This document shows, piece by piece, positions 6,945 to 15,333 of a stretch of 24,028 nt of DNA (within the stretch, counting starts at the first letter, position 1; each line of letters begins with the position of its first letter). The stretch is taken from assembly GCA_002408085.1 (NCBI GenBank), contig DHQL01000010.1:135871-159898 (forward strand). Reading direction: 5' to 3'. The stretch is from Spirochaeta sp. UBA5339. GTDB taxonomy: Bacteria; Spirochaetota; Spirochaetia; DSM-2461. The notes beneath the pieces were generated by a model. That model ran no database searches. It had not been told where the DNA came from and saw only the letters and a list, made by a program, of their open reading frames with translations. The translations under genes and the position numbers were made by a program.

Positions 6945-8048
6945 TCAGTCGTAGAGCAGACCCTTGATGTCGGCATCGTCCATGTTGTCAGCTGTGTAGA
7001 ACTTGGCACCTGTGTCCACGTCGGATACAGATTTTCCTTCATAAGCCATGAAAGAGAGCTCAACAGCCTTGTAACCGATTGAGAAGGGGTCCTGGGTGAT
7101 TGAACCCATGAAGTAGCCGGATCTTACGGCGTTCTTCTGACCGGCACCGGCATCGAATCCGATTACAACCAGACCGCTGTACTTGCTGCCCAGGTCAGTT
7201 CCGTCATTGGTTGCTGCGAGCAGACCCTTAACAGTTGCCTCGTTGGAACAGAAGATTCCCAGAACGTTGGCAGATTCAACCTTGCTCAGTACAGCATTGG
7301 AAGCTGACATTGAGTCAGAAGCATCGGCAGAAGCGGGAACAACCATTTCGATCATTACCTTGGAACCGCTTGTGGGGTTCTTTGCGTCAACGTAAGCGGG
7401 GTTACCCATAACCTTGATGTCGGATTCGCTGAGAGAAGTCTGGCTGGCAATCAGCTCAACCATGTTGTCTCTGAAACCTCTACCGCGGCTAAGAAGTGAT
7501 TCACCGGCAGCATCCTGATTCATAACAACGATTGTTACGGGAGAGGAAGCAGTAGCGGCTTCGATATCGCCTTTGATTACTTCAAACATCTTCTCGGCGG
7601 CCAGTCCGGCAGCGTTGTAGTTGTCTGTAGAAGCATTGGCATAGATAGAACCTGCGGGTGCATTGGGAACACCGGAGTCAAAACCGATTACGGGGATTCC
7701 TCCGTCCTTGCACTCCTGAAGCTGGTCCATTACGGATGTTGTGTCCAGAGCGGCCAGGGCGATAGCAACGGGCTTTTTAGCCATTGCATTGTTCAGCATC
7801 TCTACCTGAATCTGAACGTCGGACTCTGAGGGAGGTCCTTCAAATGTGATGTCCACACCATACTCGTCAGCCGCAGCGTTGGCACCCAGTTTTACCTGCT
7901 GCCAGAAGTCATGCTGTTCTCCTTTAGAAACAACGGCGATGTAAGGCTTTCCGCCTTCAGTCTGACCACTTGCAAATGCACCGGCAGTGAAGGATGCCAT
8001 CATCACGACACTCAGCAGAGCGATTGCAAATCTCTTAGATACTCTCAT
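6945..8048 (-). CDS. Periplasmic sugar-binding protein of the ABC transporter
   Basis: This 367-residue soluble binding protein delivers a sugar or related ligand to the permease encoded just upstream. A signal peptide (about 1-26) ends in AGAFA and the mature end begins SGQTEGG, common in spirochaete binding proteins. The fold is the periplasmic-binding-protein type I, sugar subgroup (Peripla_BP_4). Supporting segments are PYIAVVSKGEQHDFWQQVKL at the start of lobe 1, then ALAALDTT, IPVIGFDSGVP, a mid-protein GRGFRDNM hinge region, GIFCSNEATVKGL and GLVVIGFDAGAG. It has no lipobox Cys. An excellent AGGAGG precedes the ATG. It is the last gene of the operon and sits behind an intercistronic stem-loop, an arrangement often used to raise the yield of binding proteins. 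The ligand is unknown. Family members bind ribose, xylose, galactose, inositol and autoinducer-2. Confidence 0.9.
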   Translation of the reverse strand: MRVSKRFAIALLSVVMMASFTAGAFASGQTEGGKPYIAVVSKGEQHDFWQQVKLGANAAADEYGVDITFEGPPSESDVQIQVEMLNNAMAKKPVAIALAALDTTSVMDQLQECKDGGIPVIGFDSGVPNAPAGSIYANASTDNYNAAGLAAEKMFEVIKGDIEAATASSPVTIVVMNQDAAGESLLSRGRGFRDNMVELIASQTSLSESDIKVMGNPAYVDAKNPTSGSKVMIEMVVPASADASDSMSASNAVLSKVESANVLGIFCSNEATVKGLLAATNDGTDLGSKYSGLVVIGFDAGAGQKNAVRSGYFMGSITQDPFSIGYKAVELSFMAYEGKSVSDVDTGAKFYTADNMDDADIKGLLYD

Positions 8049-8067
8049 ATCTTCCTCCTATTATATT

Positions 8068-8085
8068 CCGGGGCATGCGCCCCGG
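8068..8085 (-). promoter_or_regulatory. Intercistronic stem-loop between permease and binding-protein genes
   Basis: CCGGGGC (8068-8074) pairs perfectly with GCCCCGG (8079-8085) around a 4-nt loop. No U-tract follows on the minus strand, so it is unlikely to be a full terminator. It may protect the downstream binding-protein mRNA or mark a processing point. Confidence 0.6.
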
Positions 8086-8118
8086 CTTTTCACAAAATGA
8101 ACTTCGATGGAAGGGTGA

Positions 8119-9312
8119 TCAGCCCTTGTTCTCCATCATGAACTGTTTTTCCGCTTCCTTCTCCTCGGCAAGGAGTTTGGCTTTTTCGGCCTTCTCGTCG
8201 GCTCTCATCTTGGCATAGTGTGCCTTCATCTCAGCCTTCAGCTTGGCAGCATCGTCGAACTTGCCTTCGGCCTTCAGATCGGCGATCTTCACTGCGGTCT
8301 CCTGTTTGTAGAGATCCGAAGGTGCCAGAATCTTAACTTCCGCGGCCTTGTCGTTGCGGTAGATATCCAGCAGTACGGCGCCGATTACTACGATACCTGT
8401 AAAGAAGGTCTGATAGTGGGACTGCAGGTCCATTGAAGGAAGACCGGCTCTCAGGACACTCATAATAAATACACCGATCATGGTACCGAAGATGGTACCC
8501 ATACCGCCGGAGAGTGATGTTCCTCCAATTACCGCACCCGCAATGGCGTAAAGCTCAAATCCCTGTCCCTGAGCGGGCATTACGGTTGTAAATACCGCGG
8601 CAAAGGCGATTCCGCCGAAACCGGCCATCACACCGCTGACAACATAGGCCATCATCTCCCACTTCTTGACGTTGACACCCGAGAGGCGTGCGGCCTCTTT
8701 GTTGCTTCCCACGGCAAAGATATATCGTCCCATCTTTGTCTTGGTCAGAATAATATGGGCTATAATCGCCACACCGAAGAGCACCAGGGCACCGGTGGGA
8801 ATGGACATTCTGTCCTCTGTGATGTACTTGAAGATATCCTTGAACCAGCCGTCGGGTTCCGCTCTGGTGGGGAATGTGGCTGAACGGACATTGGAAACGA
8901 TGGAACCGATACCCATGGAGATCATCATTGTACCCAGGGTAGCGATAAAGGGGGGCAGCTTCAGACGGCTGACCATGATCCCGTTAAAGAAACCGTAGGC
9001 AATGGCAACCAGCATAATCAGCAGGAGGCTCATTCCCATGGACCAGCCCCAGGTCTTGTAGGCTGTACCACCGATAATGGCGGCGGACATCATTACGGTA
9101 CCGCAGGAGAGGTCAATCCCTCCTGTGATAATAACAAAGGTAACCCCGATGGCGATGAATCCGATGTAGTAGGACGCATCCAGGATGTTAACCAGTGTAG
9201 TATAGGAAAAAAAGTTTCTTCCGAAGATTCCGAAGAAAACATACAGAATGACCAGCGCCGCCGGCGCCAGAAACTTCTGAAGCTCAATATCTTTTAAATC
9301 CTTTAAGGCCAT
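8119..9312 (-). CDS. Sugar ABC transporter permease with charged C-terminal tail
   Basis: A 397-residue inner-membrane permease of the ribose/galactose type (RbsC/MglC-like, BPD_transp_2). The membrane core, about residues 15-320, has the expected segments: GVTFVIITGGIDLS near the second helix, KLPPFIATLGTMM, the ATPase-contacting region AVGSNKEAARLSGVNVKK, and AIAGAVIGGTSLSGGMGT. Family members usually end soon after the last helix, here LLDIYRND. This protein continues for about 75 residues (323-397) that are rich in Ala, Lys and Glu, strongly helical and probably coiled coil, facing the cytoplasm. AAGGAG (9326-9321) precedes the ATG by 8 nt. It lies 37 bp after the ATPase gene and 70 bp before the binding-protein gene. 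The core assignment is certain. The role of the tail is unknown. Confidence 0.93.
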   Translation of the reverse strand: MALKDLKDIELQKFLAPAALVILYVFFGIFGRNFFSYTTLVNILDASYYIGFIAIGVTFVIITGGIDLSCGTVMMSAAIIGGTAYKTWGWSMGMSLLLIMLVAIAYGFFNGIMVSRLKLPPFIATLGTMMISMGIGSIVSNVRSATFPTRAEPDGWFKDIFKYITEDRMSIPTGALVLFGVAIIAHIILTKTKMGRYIFAVGSNKEAARLSGVNVKKWEMMAYVVSGVMAGFGGIAFAAVFTTVMPAQGQGFELYAIAGAVIGGTSLSGGMGTIFGTMIGVFIMSVLRAGLPSMDLQSHYQTFFTGIVVIGAVLLDIYRNDKAAEVKILAPSDLYKQETAVKIADLKAEGKFDDAAKLKAEMKAHYAKMRADEKAEKAKLLAEEKEAEKQFMMENKG

Positions 9313-9349
9313 TATTTCTACTCCTTAATTTAAATCAGGCGCCCTGGGG

Positions 9350-10849
9350 CTAGTCCCGTTTTGTCGCTAATTTCATAATCTCTTCCTGATTGGCATCTTT
9401 GATGTCCAGCTCGCCGGTAATGCGTCCTTCACACATGACCACAACCCGGTCGCTCATTCTCAGGATTTCCGTCAGTTCCGAAGAGATCATAATGATGGAC
9501 TTTCCGGCCTTGGCCAGTTCGTTCATCAGTGTATAGATTTCACTCTTGGCACCGACATCGATTCCCCTTGTAGGTTCATCGAAAATCAGGATATCACTGT
9601 CCTTGATCAGCCATTTGGCAATAACAACCTTCTGCTGGTTACCGCCTGAGAGATTCTTGATCAGCTGCTCCACGCTGGGAGTCTTGATCTTCAGAGAGTT
9701 GACGTACTCCTCGGTGATCTCGTCAATATTCTTTTCATGAATAAAGAGTCCCTTCTGGTACTTGTCGTAGGAGGCCATAATGGAGTTGTCGGTAACATCA
9801 AGATTGACGGCCAGTCCGTATCTCTTTCTGTCCTCGGAGAGGTATCCGATTCCGTGGCGTACAGCATCCATGGGGGAAGAGATCTTAACGGGTCTGCCCC
9901 CGATCTCGATGATTCCGGTCTCAATCTTGTCGGCTCCGAAGAGGGCCCTTGCGGTTTCGGTTCGTCCCGCACCCATAAGGCCGGCGAATCCGAGGATCTC
10001 ACCCTTCTTCAGTTCAAAGCTGACATCCTTTACAAGGCGTCCCGCATTGAGTCCCTTCACCTTTAAAACAGTCTCCGCATCGGCGGGAACATTGCTCTGG
10101 GCCTTGGGGTCCTCATAGATAACGCGGCCTACCATCCAGTTGATGATATCTTCCTTGCTCAGGTTGGAGGTGTCATCGGTACCAACATACTCGCCGTCAC
10201 GGAGTACGGTAACCCTGTCGGTGATCTTTCCGATCTCATCCATACGGTGGGAGATGTAGATCATACCCACACCCTTGTTCGCAAGGTCTCTCATAATCGA
10301 GAAGAGCTCATTGATCTCTGTCTCCGTCAGGGCCGCGGTGGGCTCGTCAAGAATCAGGACCTTCAGGTTGTGGGATACAGCCTTGGCAATCTCAACCATC
10401 TGCTGTTTTCCGACTGTCAGACTGCTCAGTTTTTCAGTGGGATCAATGTCCATATTGAGGCGTTTAAAAAGGTCCGCAGCTCTCTTGTTCTGGGCCTTCT
10501 CATCAAGGAAAAAACTTTTGCCTCTGGTTGATTCACGTCCGATAAAGATATTCTGGGCCACCGTCAGGTGCTCCATCATATTCAGTTCCTGATGAATGAT
10601 TCCGATTCCCCGGCTGAGGGCCTCTTTTGGTCCCCGGGGATTGTAAAGCTTGCCAAGGTAGTGGATCTCTCCTGTATCCTTGGGGAAGATCCCTGTCAGG
10701 GCCTTCATCAGTGTAGATTTTCCGGCGCCGTTTTCACCGACCAACGCATGGATTTCACCTGCTCTCAGGTCGAAATCCACCCCTTTTAAAGCGTGAACAC
10801 CGGCAAACCTTTTGTCAATTTTTTTCATAGAGAGGATTATTTCTCTCAA
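9350..10849 (-). CDS. Sugar ABC transporter ATP-binding protein (two fused ATPase domains)
   Basis: A 499-residue ATPase of the RbsA/MglA class that energises sugar import. Domain 1 has Walker A GENGAGKST (38-46), signature LTVGKQQ and Walker B VLILDEPTAAL. Domain 2 has the degenerate Walker A GLMGAGRTE typical of this class, signature LSGGNQQKVVIAKW and Walker B ILIFDEPTRGIDVG. The degenerate second site is normal for the family. The start is a TTG at 10849, supported by AAAGGAG 7 nt upstream. An ATG seven codons downstream has no ribosome binding site. A 127-bp gap with a possible promoter separates it from the sensor genes upstream. The permease starts 37 bp after its stop. The substrate class is a monosaccharide or related compound. 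Confidence 0.96.
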   Translation of the reverse strand: MREIILSMKKIDKRFAGVHALKGVDFDLRAGEIHALVGENGAGKSTLMKALTGIFPKDTGEIHYLGKLYNPRGPKEALSRGIGIIHQELNMMEHLTVAQNIFIGRESTRGKSFFLDEKAQNKRAADLFKRLNMDIDPTEKLSSLTVGKQQMVEIAKAVSHNLKVLILDEPTAALTETEINELFSIMRDLANKGVGMIYISHRMDEIGKITDRVTVLRDGEYVGTDDTSNLSKEDIINWMVGRVIYEDPKAQSNVPADAETVLKVKGLNAGRLVKDVSFELKKGEILGFAGLMGAGRTETARALFGADKIETGIIEIGGRPVKISSPMDAVRHGIGYLSEDRKRYGLAVNLDVTDNSIMASYDKYQKGLFIHEKNIDEITEEYVNSLKIKTPSVEQLIKNLSGGNQQKVVIAKWLIKDSDILIFDEPTRGIDVGAKSEIYTLMNELAKAGKSIIMISSELTEILRMSDRVVVMCEGRITGELDIKDANQEEIMKLATKRD

Positions 10850-10895
10850 AGCGATTCTCCTTTCAAAAGGACGGTTTCCTCGTGAAGTTAAGAAA

Positions 10896-10932
10896 ATTAT
10901 CCCCCCGAATTTGGAATCGCGAAATTGAGAAT
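10896..10932 (-). promoter_or_regulatory. Possible activator-dependent promoter before the ABC transporter genes
   Basis: On the minus strand GATAAT (10901-10896) is a good -10 without a convincing -35. Two similar elements lie just upstream, ATTCTCAATTTC (10932-10921) and ATTCCAAATTC (10917-10907). A missing -35 with adjacent direct repeats fits an AraC-type activator such as the linked response regulator. This is inference. No consensus for this regulator is known to me. Confidence 0.35.
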
Positions 10933-10976
10933 TTTACGGAGTTTGTTTAATATTTTCCTGTTTTCCTATGAATTTT

Positions 10977-11972
10977 CTACTTTTTTATTCCGGAAACAGG
11001 AAACAGGAGTTCCTGATATTGACGTTCGAACATGTTCTCTTTTGTGATCAGCACTGATCCGGTGTCCATCAATGGGGCAACAGTTCCGCCCTTCAGATAG
11101 TCGGCGGCGGCCTTTACCGAGAGGTATCCCATATTGTAGGGCCGCTGAACAACGGTGGCGTGGATGACACCCTCTTCCAGAAAGCTCAGCTCCTGTACGG
11201 CATTGTCAAAGGCCACCACCAGAATATCCCCTTTCCGTCCGGCATCATTGACTGCCCGGGCCACCCCCAGGGAGGCCATTTCATTAAGGCCCACAATACC
11301 TCCAAGATCAGGATGTTTCTGAAGAAGATCAGTGGTAATCCGGTAGGAAATATCCTCATCGGCATCGCAGAACCAGGTTCCGATAATGTTCTCATCTCCC
11401 AAAGCCATGCGGACCCCCCTCTCCCTGTCGATGGCGGTGGCGGTCTCGGCAATATGACTCATTATAAGAACCTTTTTCCGTTCGTGGTTCTCCATCAGCC
11501 GCCTCATCTCCTCCCCGGCCTTTATACCGGCCTCCAGATTGTCGGTGGCCACAAAGGAAACAGGTACATCCGACTTGACTCCCGAGTCAAGGGTAATCAC
11601 CGGGATACCAAGGGCCTCTGCCTGTTCTACGGAGTCTACAAGACGGACATAGTCGGCGGCGGCAAGAATAATAAGGGAGGGCTTTTTCTGGATAACACTG
11701 TCCATTATATTGATCTGCCGGTTGATCTCTTTCTCAAAACGGGGGCCTGAGATCTCATAGTCCACATCAAACTCCCTGGCGGCATCCTGAATACCCTGTA
11801 CCACAACGGACCAGAAATCCATGGCGGGGCCCACATTGGACTTCAGAATAATCTCCACAGTACCCTCTGGAGGAGTTATCTCTCTTGAAGTGGAGTCATA
11901 GAAGACCGCAAGAACCATAAAAAGCACCAGGGCTGCCACCAGGCTGAGCATCAGGATATACCACTTTTTCAC
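10977..11972 (-). CDS. Membrane-anchored sugar-binding protein, probable sensor subunit
   Basis: This 331-residue protein has an uncleaved-looking N-terminal membrane helix (about residues 5-24, no lipobox, no clear cleavage site) and a periplasmic-binding-protein type I domain like that of the transport binding protein 6945-8048. Matching segments are FWSVVVQGIQDAAREF, SLIILAAADYVRLVDS, IPVITLDSGV, RERGVRMAL, IVGLNEMASLG and ILVVAFDNA. It starts at a GTG that overlaps the kinase stop (GTGA, 11969-11972), with GGGGAGG 7 nt upstream. Overlap with the kinase, not with the transporter, argues for a sensing role. It probably binds the sugar and presents it to the kinase, as XylFII does for LytS in clostridia. 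It may be a second transport binding protein instead, but the membrane anchor speaks against that. Confidence 0.85.
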   Translation of the reverse strand: MKKWYILMLSLVAALVLFMVLAVFYDSTSREITPPEGTVEIILKSNVGPAMDFWSVVVQGIQDAAREFDVDYEISGPRFEKEINRQINIMDSVIQKKPSLIILAAADYVRLVDSVEQAEALGIPVITLDSGVKSDVPVSFVATDNLEAGIKAGEEMRRLMENHERKKVLIMSHIAETATAIDRERGVRMALGDENIIGTWFCDADEDISYRITTDLLQKHPDLGGIVGLNEMASLGVARAVNDAGRKGDILVVAFDNAVQELSFLEEGVIHATVVQRPYNMGYLSVKAAADYLKGGTVAPLMDTGSVLITKENMFERQYQELLFPVSGIKK

Positions 11973-13753
11973 TGGAGGACCTCCCCGGAGCAGGCGGGAA
12001 AACGGACGGTAATGCTGGTTCCCTCACCGGGAGCGCTGCGGCAGACCAGTCCGTACTCCCCGCCGAAGTAGAGCCTTATCCTCTCATGGACATTCCGTAC
12101 TCCCAATCCCTGCCGGTTCATACGGCTCCGTTCCTCGGGACTGCTCTGAAGCCCGGCTATCAGATTGGCAAGCTGACCGGAGTCCATTCCAACCCCGTTA
12201 TCCCGTACTTCCAGGGTCACAACATTCTCCTCCAGAGTTCCGGTAATGGTGATCATTCCCTGATGGTCCGCCTCCTTGATGCCGTGATAGATGGCATTTT
12301 CCACAAGGGGCTGCAGGGTGATCTTCAGTATGGTCAGATCCAGCAGATCCGGATCCATATGGATATCATAGAGGAATTTGTCCTGGTAACGCATCTCCTG
12401 AATGGTCAAATAGGACTTCACATGCTCCAGCTCCTGATGGATGGGGATCAGTTCCCGTCCCTTGCTGATGCTGATTCGAAAGAGCTTGGAGAGGGCCGAG
12501 GTCATCTGCACCACCTTTTCGCTCTGCTTCATCTCTCCCATCCAGATAATGGAGTCCAGGGTGTTATAGAGAAAGTGGGGGTTGATCTGGGCCTGCAGGG
12601 CCTTGAGGTCGCTCTTCCTCTTCTGCTCCTGCTCCCGGACATTGGCTTCCATCAGCTCCCTGATCCTGGTAACCATGATGTCATATTCCCGGGCCAGGGC
12701 CCTGATCTCGTCGGTAGCCTTGATCTCACCCACAAGACGGAACTCCCCGGTTTCCACGGACTGCATAATGTCCTGCAGCCTCCGCACCGGCTTTGTAATC
12801 CCCGAAGAGACCTTGTTGGTGGCCATACCGACAATAAGAAAGAGGATCAGGCCGATCAGTGTATAGATCAGCTGAAGACTCTTCCACTCGGTGATAATAT
12901 CGCTCTCATAGACAACCGAGACCACATGCCAGTCGGTAATATCCGAACTCTCCACCATGTAGTAGCGGTCCTCCTCCTGATACCAGGTCCCGCCTTCCTG
13001 GAAGAGCTCCGTAATAGGTCCCAGAGGTTCCACCCGTATATCGCTGTAAACCAGCTGCTGGGTGGGATGAAAGACATAGTTGCCCCTGTCATCGAGGATA
13101 AAATTGTAGCCCTTCTGGCCGATTACCAGGGACTCGCAAAGCTCCCTGATTCTGTTGAATTTCAGGTCCACCAGGAGCACACCCTTAAGGGCTCCGTCTT
13201 CAAGGGACTTGATTCCCCGGCTCAGAGAGACGACCCAGGAGTAGCGTCCCCAGATAATGTTCTGAACATAGGAGGAGGAGACAATGGTCTGCCCCGCCTC
13301 TTCCACGGCCCTGTAAAACCAGTCCTTGTCCTGGATGGCGGTCCAGGGATTGATTCTGTCATCAGTATGGGAGGTCAGGGTGGATCTGTCCATCCTCATA
13401 ATAAGAATATCCGAGATATCCTCACGGGCCTGAATATAGTTGTTGATGGTTCTCTGAATTCCCGGACTGAGGCCTTCGTCCTCAAAGGGAGAATCGGACC
13501 CCAGGAACTTCTGAATCTCCGGGTCCACCGAGACGGCATCTGAGATCTGCTCCATACCGGTAATATAGCTGTCGATCTGCTTGACCAGCTGCTGCAGGAC
13601 AACACGGTTGTTGTCAATGGTTGTGGTCCGAACCGTATCAACTGTATAGCGGAAGGCCACCAGCTGCATCACAAAGATGGCGCTGAAGATCATTACCGTA
13701 AAGATGGTATAGATCCGGGACTCCAGGGTTCCGAAGGTCAGAGACCGCTTCAT
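11969..13753 (-). CDS. YesM-type sensor histidine kinase
   Basis: A 594-residue membrane kinase of the LytS/YesM class. Layout: helix 1 (about 14-36), a large periplasmic region (about 37-288) of Cache-like sequence with PWTAIQDKDWFYRAV and GVLLVDLKFNRI, helix 2 (about 292-312), a HAMP linker (about 312-365), the His_kinase motif QINPHFLYNTLDS with the phospho-acceptor His393, and an ATPase domain with the N-box LQPLVENAIYHGIK (Asn486), DNGVGM and GLGVRNVHERI. The ATG overlaps the stop of the response-regulator gene (ATGA, 13750-13753), and its stop overlaps the GTG of the membrane-anchored binding protein. The kinase should therefore be made in a fixed ratio with both, and would phosphorylate the YesN-type regulator in response to a sugar reported by the anchored binding protein. 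Confidence 0.95.
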   Translation of the reverse strand: MKRSLTFGTLESRIYTIFTVMIFSAIFVMQLVAFRYTVDTVRTTTIDNNRVVLQQLVKQIDSYITGMEQISDAVSVDPEIQKFLGSDSPFEDEGLSPGIQRTINNYIQAREDISDILIMRMDRSTLTSHTDDRINPWTAIQDKDWFYRAVEEAGQTIVSSSYVQNIIWGRYSWVVSLSRGIKSLEDGALKGVLLVDLKFNRIRELCESLVIGQKGYNFILDDRGNYVFHPTQQLVYSDIRVEPLGPITELFQEGGTWYQEEDRYYMVESSDITDWHVVSVVYESDIITEWKSLQLIYTLIGLILFLIVGMATNKVSSGITKPVRRLQDIMQSVETGEFRLVGEIKATDEIRALAREYDIMVTRIRELMEANVREQEQKRKSDLKALQAQINPHFLYNTLDSIIWMGEMKQSEKVVQMTSALSKLFRISISKGRELIPIHQELEHVKSYLTIQEMRYQDKFLYDIHMDPDLLDLTILKITLQPLVENAIYHGIKEADHQGMITITGTLEENVVTLEVRDNGVGMDSGQLANLIAGLQSSPEERSRMNRQGLGVRNVHERIRLYFGGEYGLVCRSAPGEGTSITVRFPACSGEVLQ

Positions 13754-15315
13754 GTTTCCCTTGTCCTTCTGTACTCCATGGCCGTCATGCCGCAGTGCTT
13801 CTTGAAGATGATTGAAAAGTATCGGGGGTCTGAATATCCGATCTCTTCGGCTATCTCATAACTCTTCATATCGGTATTCAGAAGCAAGCGTTTGGCCTCG
13901 GTCATCCTGACGGTGGTCAGATACTCCACAAAGGTCTGGTCGGTGCCCTCCTTGAAGAGAACCGAAAACTGACTGGTTGAGAGAAAGAGCTCCCGGCAGA
14001 TGTCCTGGAGGGAGAAGTCCTTGTCCCGGAACCGGTCCTGAATAATACCTTTGGCCCGGTCAATGCGGGAGTGGAGCACATCATTGCGCCTTTGGCCTAT
14101 CTGTTCACCGATGGTACCGATCAGGCCGGTGAAAAACTCCTGCGCCCCGTCCAGAGACTCCAGCACCGGCGGTTCGGGAGCCTGTACCTTTTCGGGGGGA
14201 AGGATCAGCTCCATCTCATTCAGAAAGGAGGAGATACGGGAGTAGAGAAGGAGGAAAATCACCGTCAGCTCCCGGGGAGATTCGTAGTGTGTCTCCAGAT
14301 AGGCTGTCATGGATTTCAGGGTCTCCAGGCTCTCCGAGCTGCGCCCGTCCTTGAGCTGCTCAATAATATCCTGATTGTACCGGTTCAGTTCCTCGGGAGA
14401 GGGAGACTCCCTTTTGCGGATCTCCTCAACCGTAACCACCTGGTTCAGCCCCATGCTCCGGGAGTAGTCCACGGCGGAACAGGCGCCCTTATAGGAACGC
14501 TCCAGATGCTTCAGCTTTGTGGCGATCTCACCACAGCCGATGGAGGGCATCTTCCGTTCAAACTGACTGGCCACACCGTAAATGGAATCAATAAGTCCCT
14601 TCACTCTTTTCTTCAGGGTCTCCTCGTCACGGTCCTGCAGAAGAAGAACAATATGATTCATCCTGTTGAAAAACACCTCATCCTGGGTTTCCACCTGGCC
14701 CTTGAGGAACTCTCCCATGGAAAAGCGGTCCATCTCTGACCAGGCCTGAGGCAGGGCTGCCACCACCACCTGATAGAGGGCTTCAAGATCATACCACTGA
14801 TAGTAATCCTTCCTCTCGGCCAGGGTTTCCAGGGTGGAACTGTCCGAGACAAGGCGGTAGAGAAAACGCTCCTTGAGGAGGGGGAAGCTCTGGTCAAGGC
14901 GGGACTGAAGAATATCCTGCTCCCTCTTCTTCTCCCTCTCCCTGTCCAGTTCGCTGCGGATGGTCTTCAGAACCGATGAGAGCTCGCTGCTGGTAATGGG
15001 TTTCAGGATAAACTCACGCACCTGATTCCTGATAGCTTCCTGAGCGTACTCGAAGTCATCGTATCCGGTGAGGAGAATCACAATAATATCCGGATAGGAC
15101 TCGCCAAGAACCCGGCTGAGTTCAAGACCGCTCATCCGGGGCATATTTATATCGGAGAGCACCACGTCTACCGGGTGCTCCTTTATATAGTCCAGGGCCG
15201 CCAGGCCGTGCTCAAATACTGCGGTCAGCTCAAAGCCGACCTCCTCCCAGGGAACACAGCTTCTGATGCCGTCCCGGACTATTGCCTCATCGTCTACAAA
15301 GATCATTCTGTACAT
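13750..15315 (-). CDS. YesN-type response regulator (receiver plus AraC DNA-binding domain)
   Basis: A 521-residue cytosolic transcription regulator. The receiver domain (1-120) has FVDDE at the acidic pocket, the phospho-acceptor Asp55 in VVLSDINMPRMSG and the switch Lys in FILKPI. A long central region (about 125-410) of unclear fold is typical of YesN proteins. The C-terminal AraC-type double helix-turn-helix (about 415-521) includes LFLSTSQFSVLFKE and IAEEIGYSDPRYFSIIFKKH. Its likely target is the sugar ABC operon in the same cluster, and perhaps its own operon. The ATG at 15315 lies 10 nt after the glutamate dehydrogenase stop, has no Shine-Dalgarno site and is preceded by an extended -10 promoter, so it may be leaderless. 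Confidence 0.95.
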   Translation of the reverse strand: MYRMIFVDDEAIVRDGIRSCVPWEEVGFELTAVFEHGLAALDYIKEHPVDVVLSDINMPRMSGLELSRVLGESYPDIIVILLTGYDDFEYAQEAIRNQVREFILKPITSSELSSVLKTIRSELDREREKKREQDILQSRLDQSFPLLKERFLYRLVSDSSTLETLAERKDYYQWYDLEALYQVVVAALPQAWSEMDRFSMGEFLKGQVETQDEVFFNRMNHIVLLLQDRDEETLKKRVKGLIDSIYGVASQFERKMPSIGCGEIATKLKHLERSYKGACSAVDYSRSMGLNQVVTVEEIRKRESPSPEELNRYNQDIIEQLKDGRSSESLETLKSMTAYLETHYESPRELTVIFLLLYSRISSFLNEMELILPPEKVQAPEPPVLESLDGAQEFFTGLIGTIGEQIGQRRNDVLHSRIDRAKGIIQDRFRDKDFSLQDICRELFLSTSQFSVLFKEGTDQTFVEYLTTVRMTEAKRLLLNTDMKSYEIAEEIGYSDPRYFSIIFKKHCGMTAMEYRRTRET

Positions 15316-15324
15316 ACAGGGGGG

Positions 15325-15333
15325 ATTATAGCA
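15325..15333 (-). promoter_or_regulatory. Extended -10 promoter overlapping the glutamate dehydrogenase stop
   Basis: On the minus strand TGCTATAAT (15333-15325) is a perfect extended -10. It spans the TAA stop of the glutamate dehydrogenase gene. The -35 region (TTTCCG at 17 nt) is weak, as is usual for extended -10 promoters. Nine nt separate TATAAT from the regulator's ATG, giving an expected leader of 0-3 nt. Confidence 0.55.

Noticed and set aside
10826..10828. ATG as the sugar ATPase start
   Set aside because: No ribosome binding site precedes it, while the TTG at 10849 has AAAGGAG at good distance.
12086..13543. Long open frame on the plus strand opposite the histidine kinase
   Set aside because: It is antisense to a well-supported kinase, is rich in Gly, His and Leu without domain motifs and has no ribosome binding site; it reflects codon bias of the real gene.
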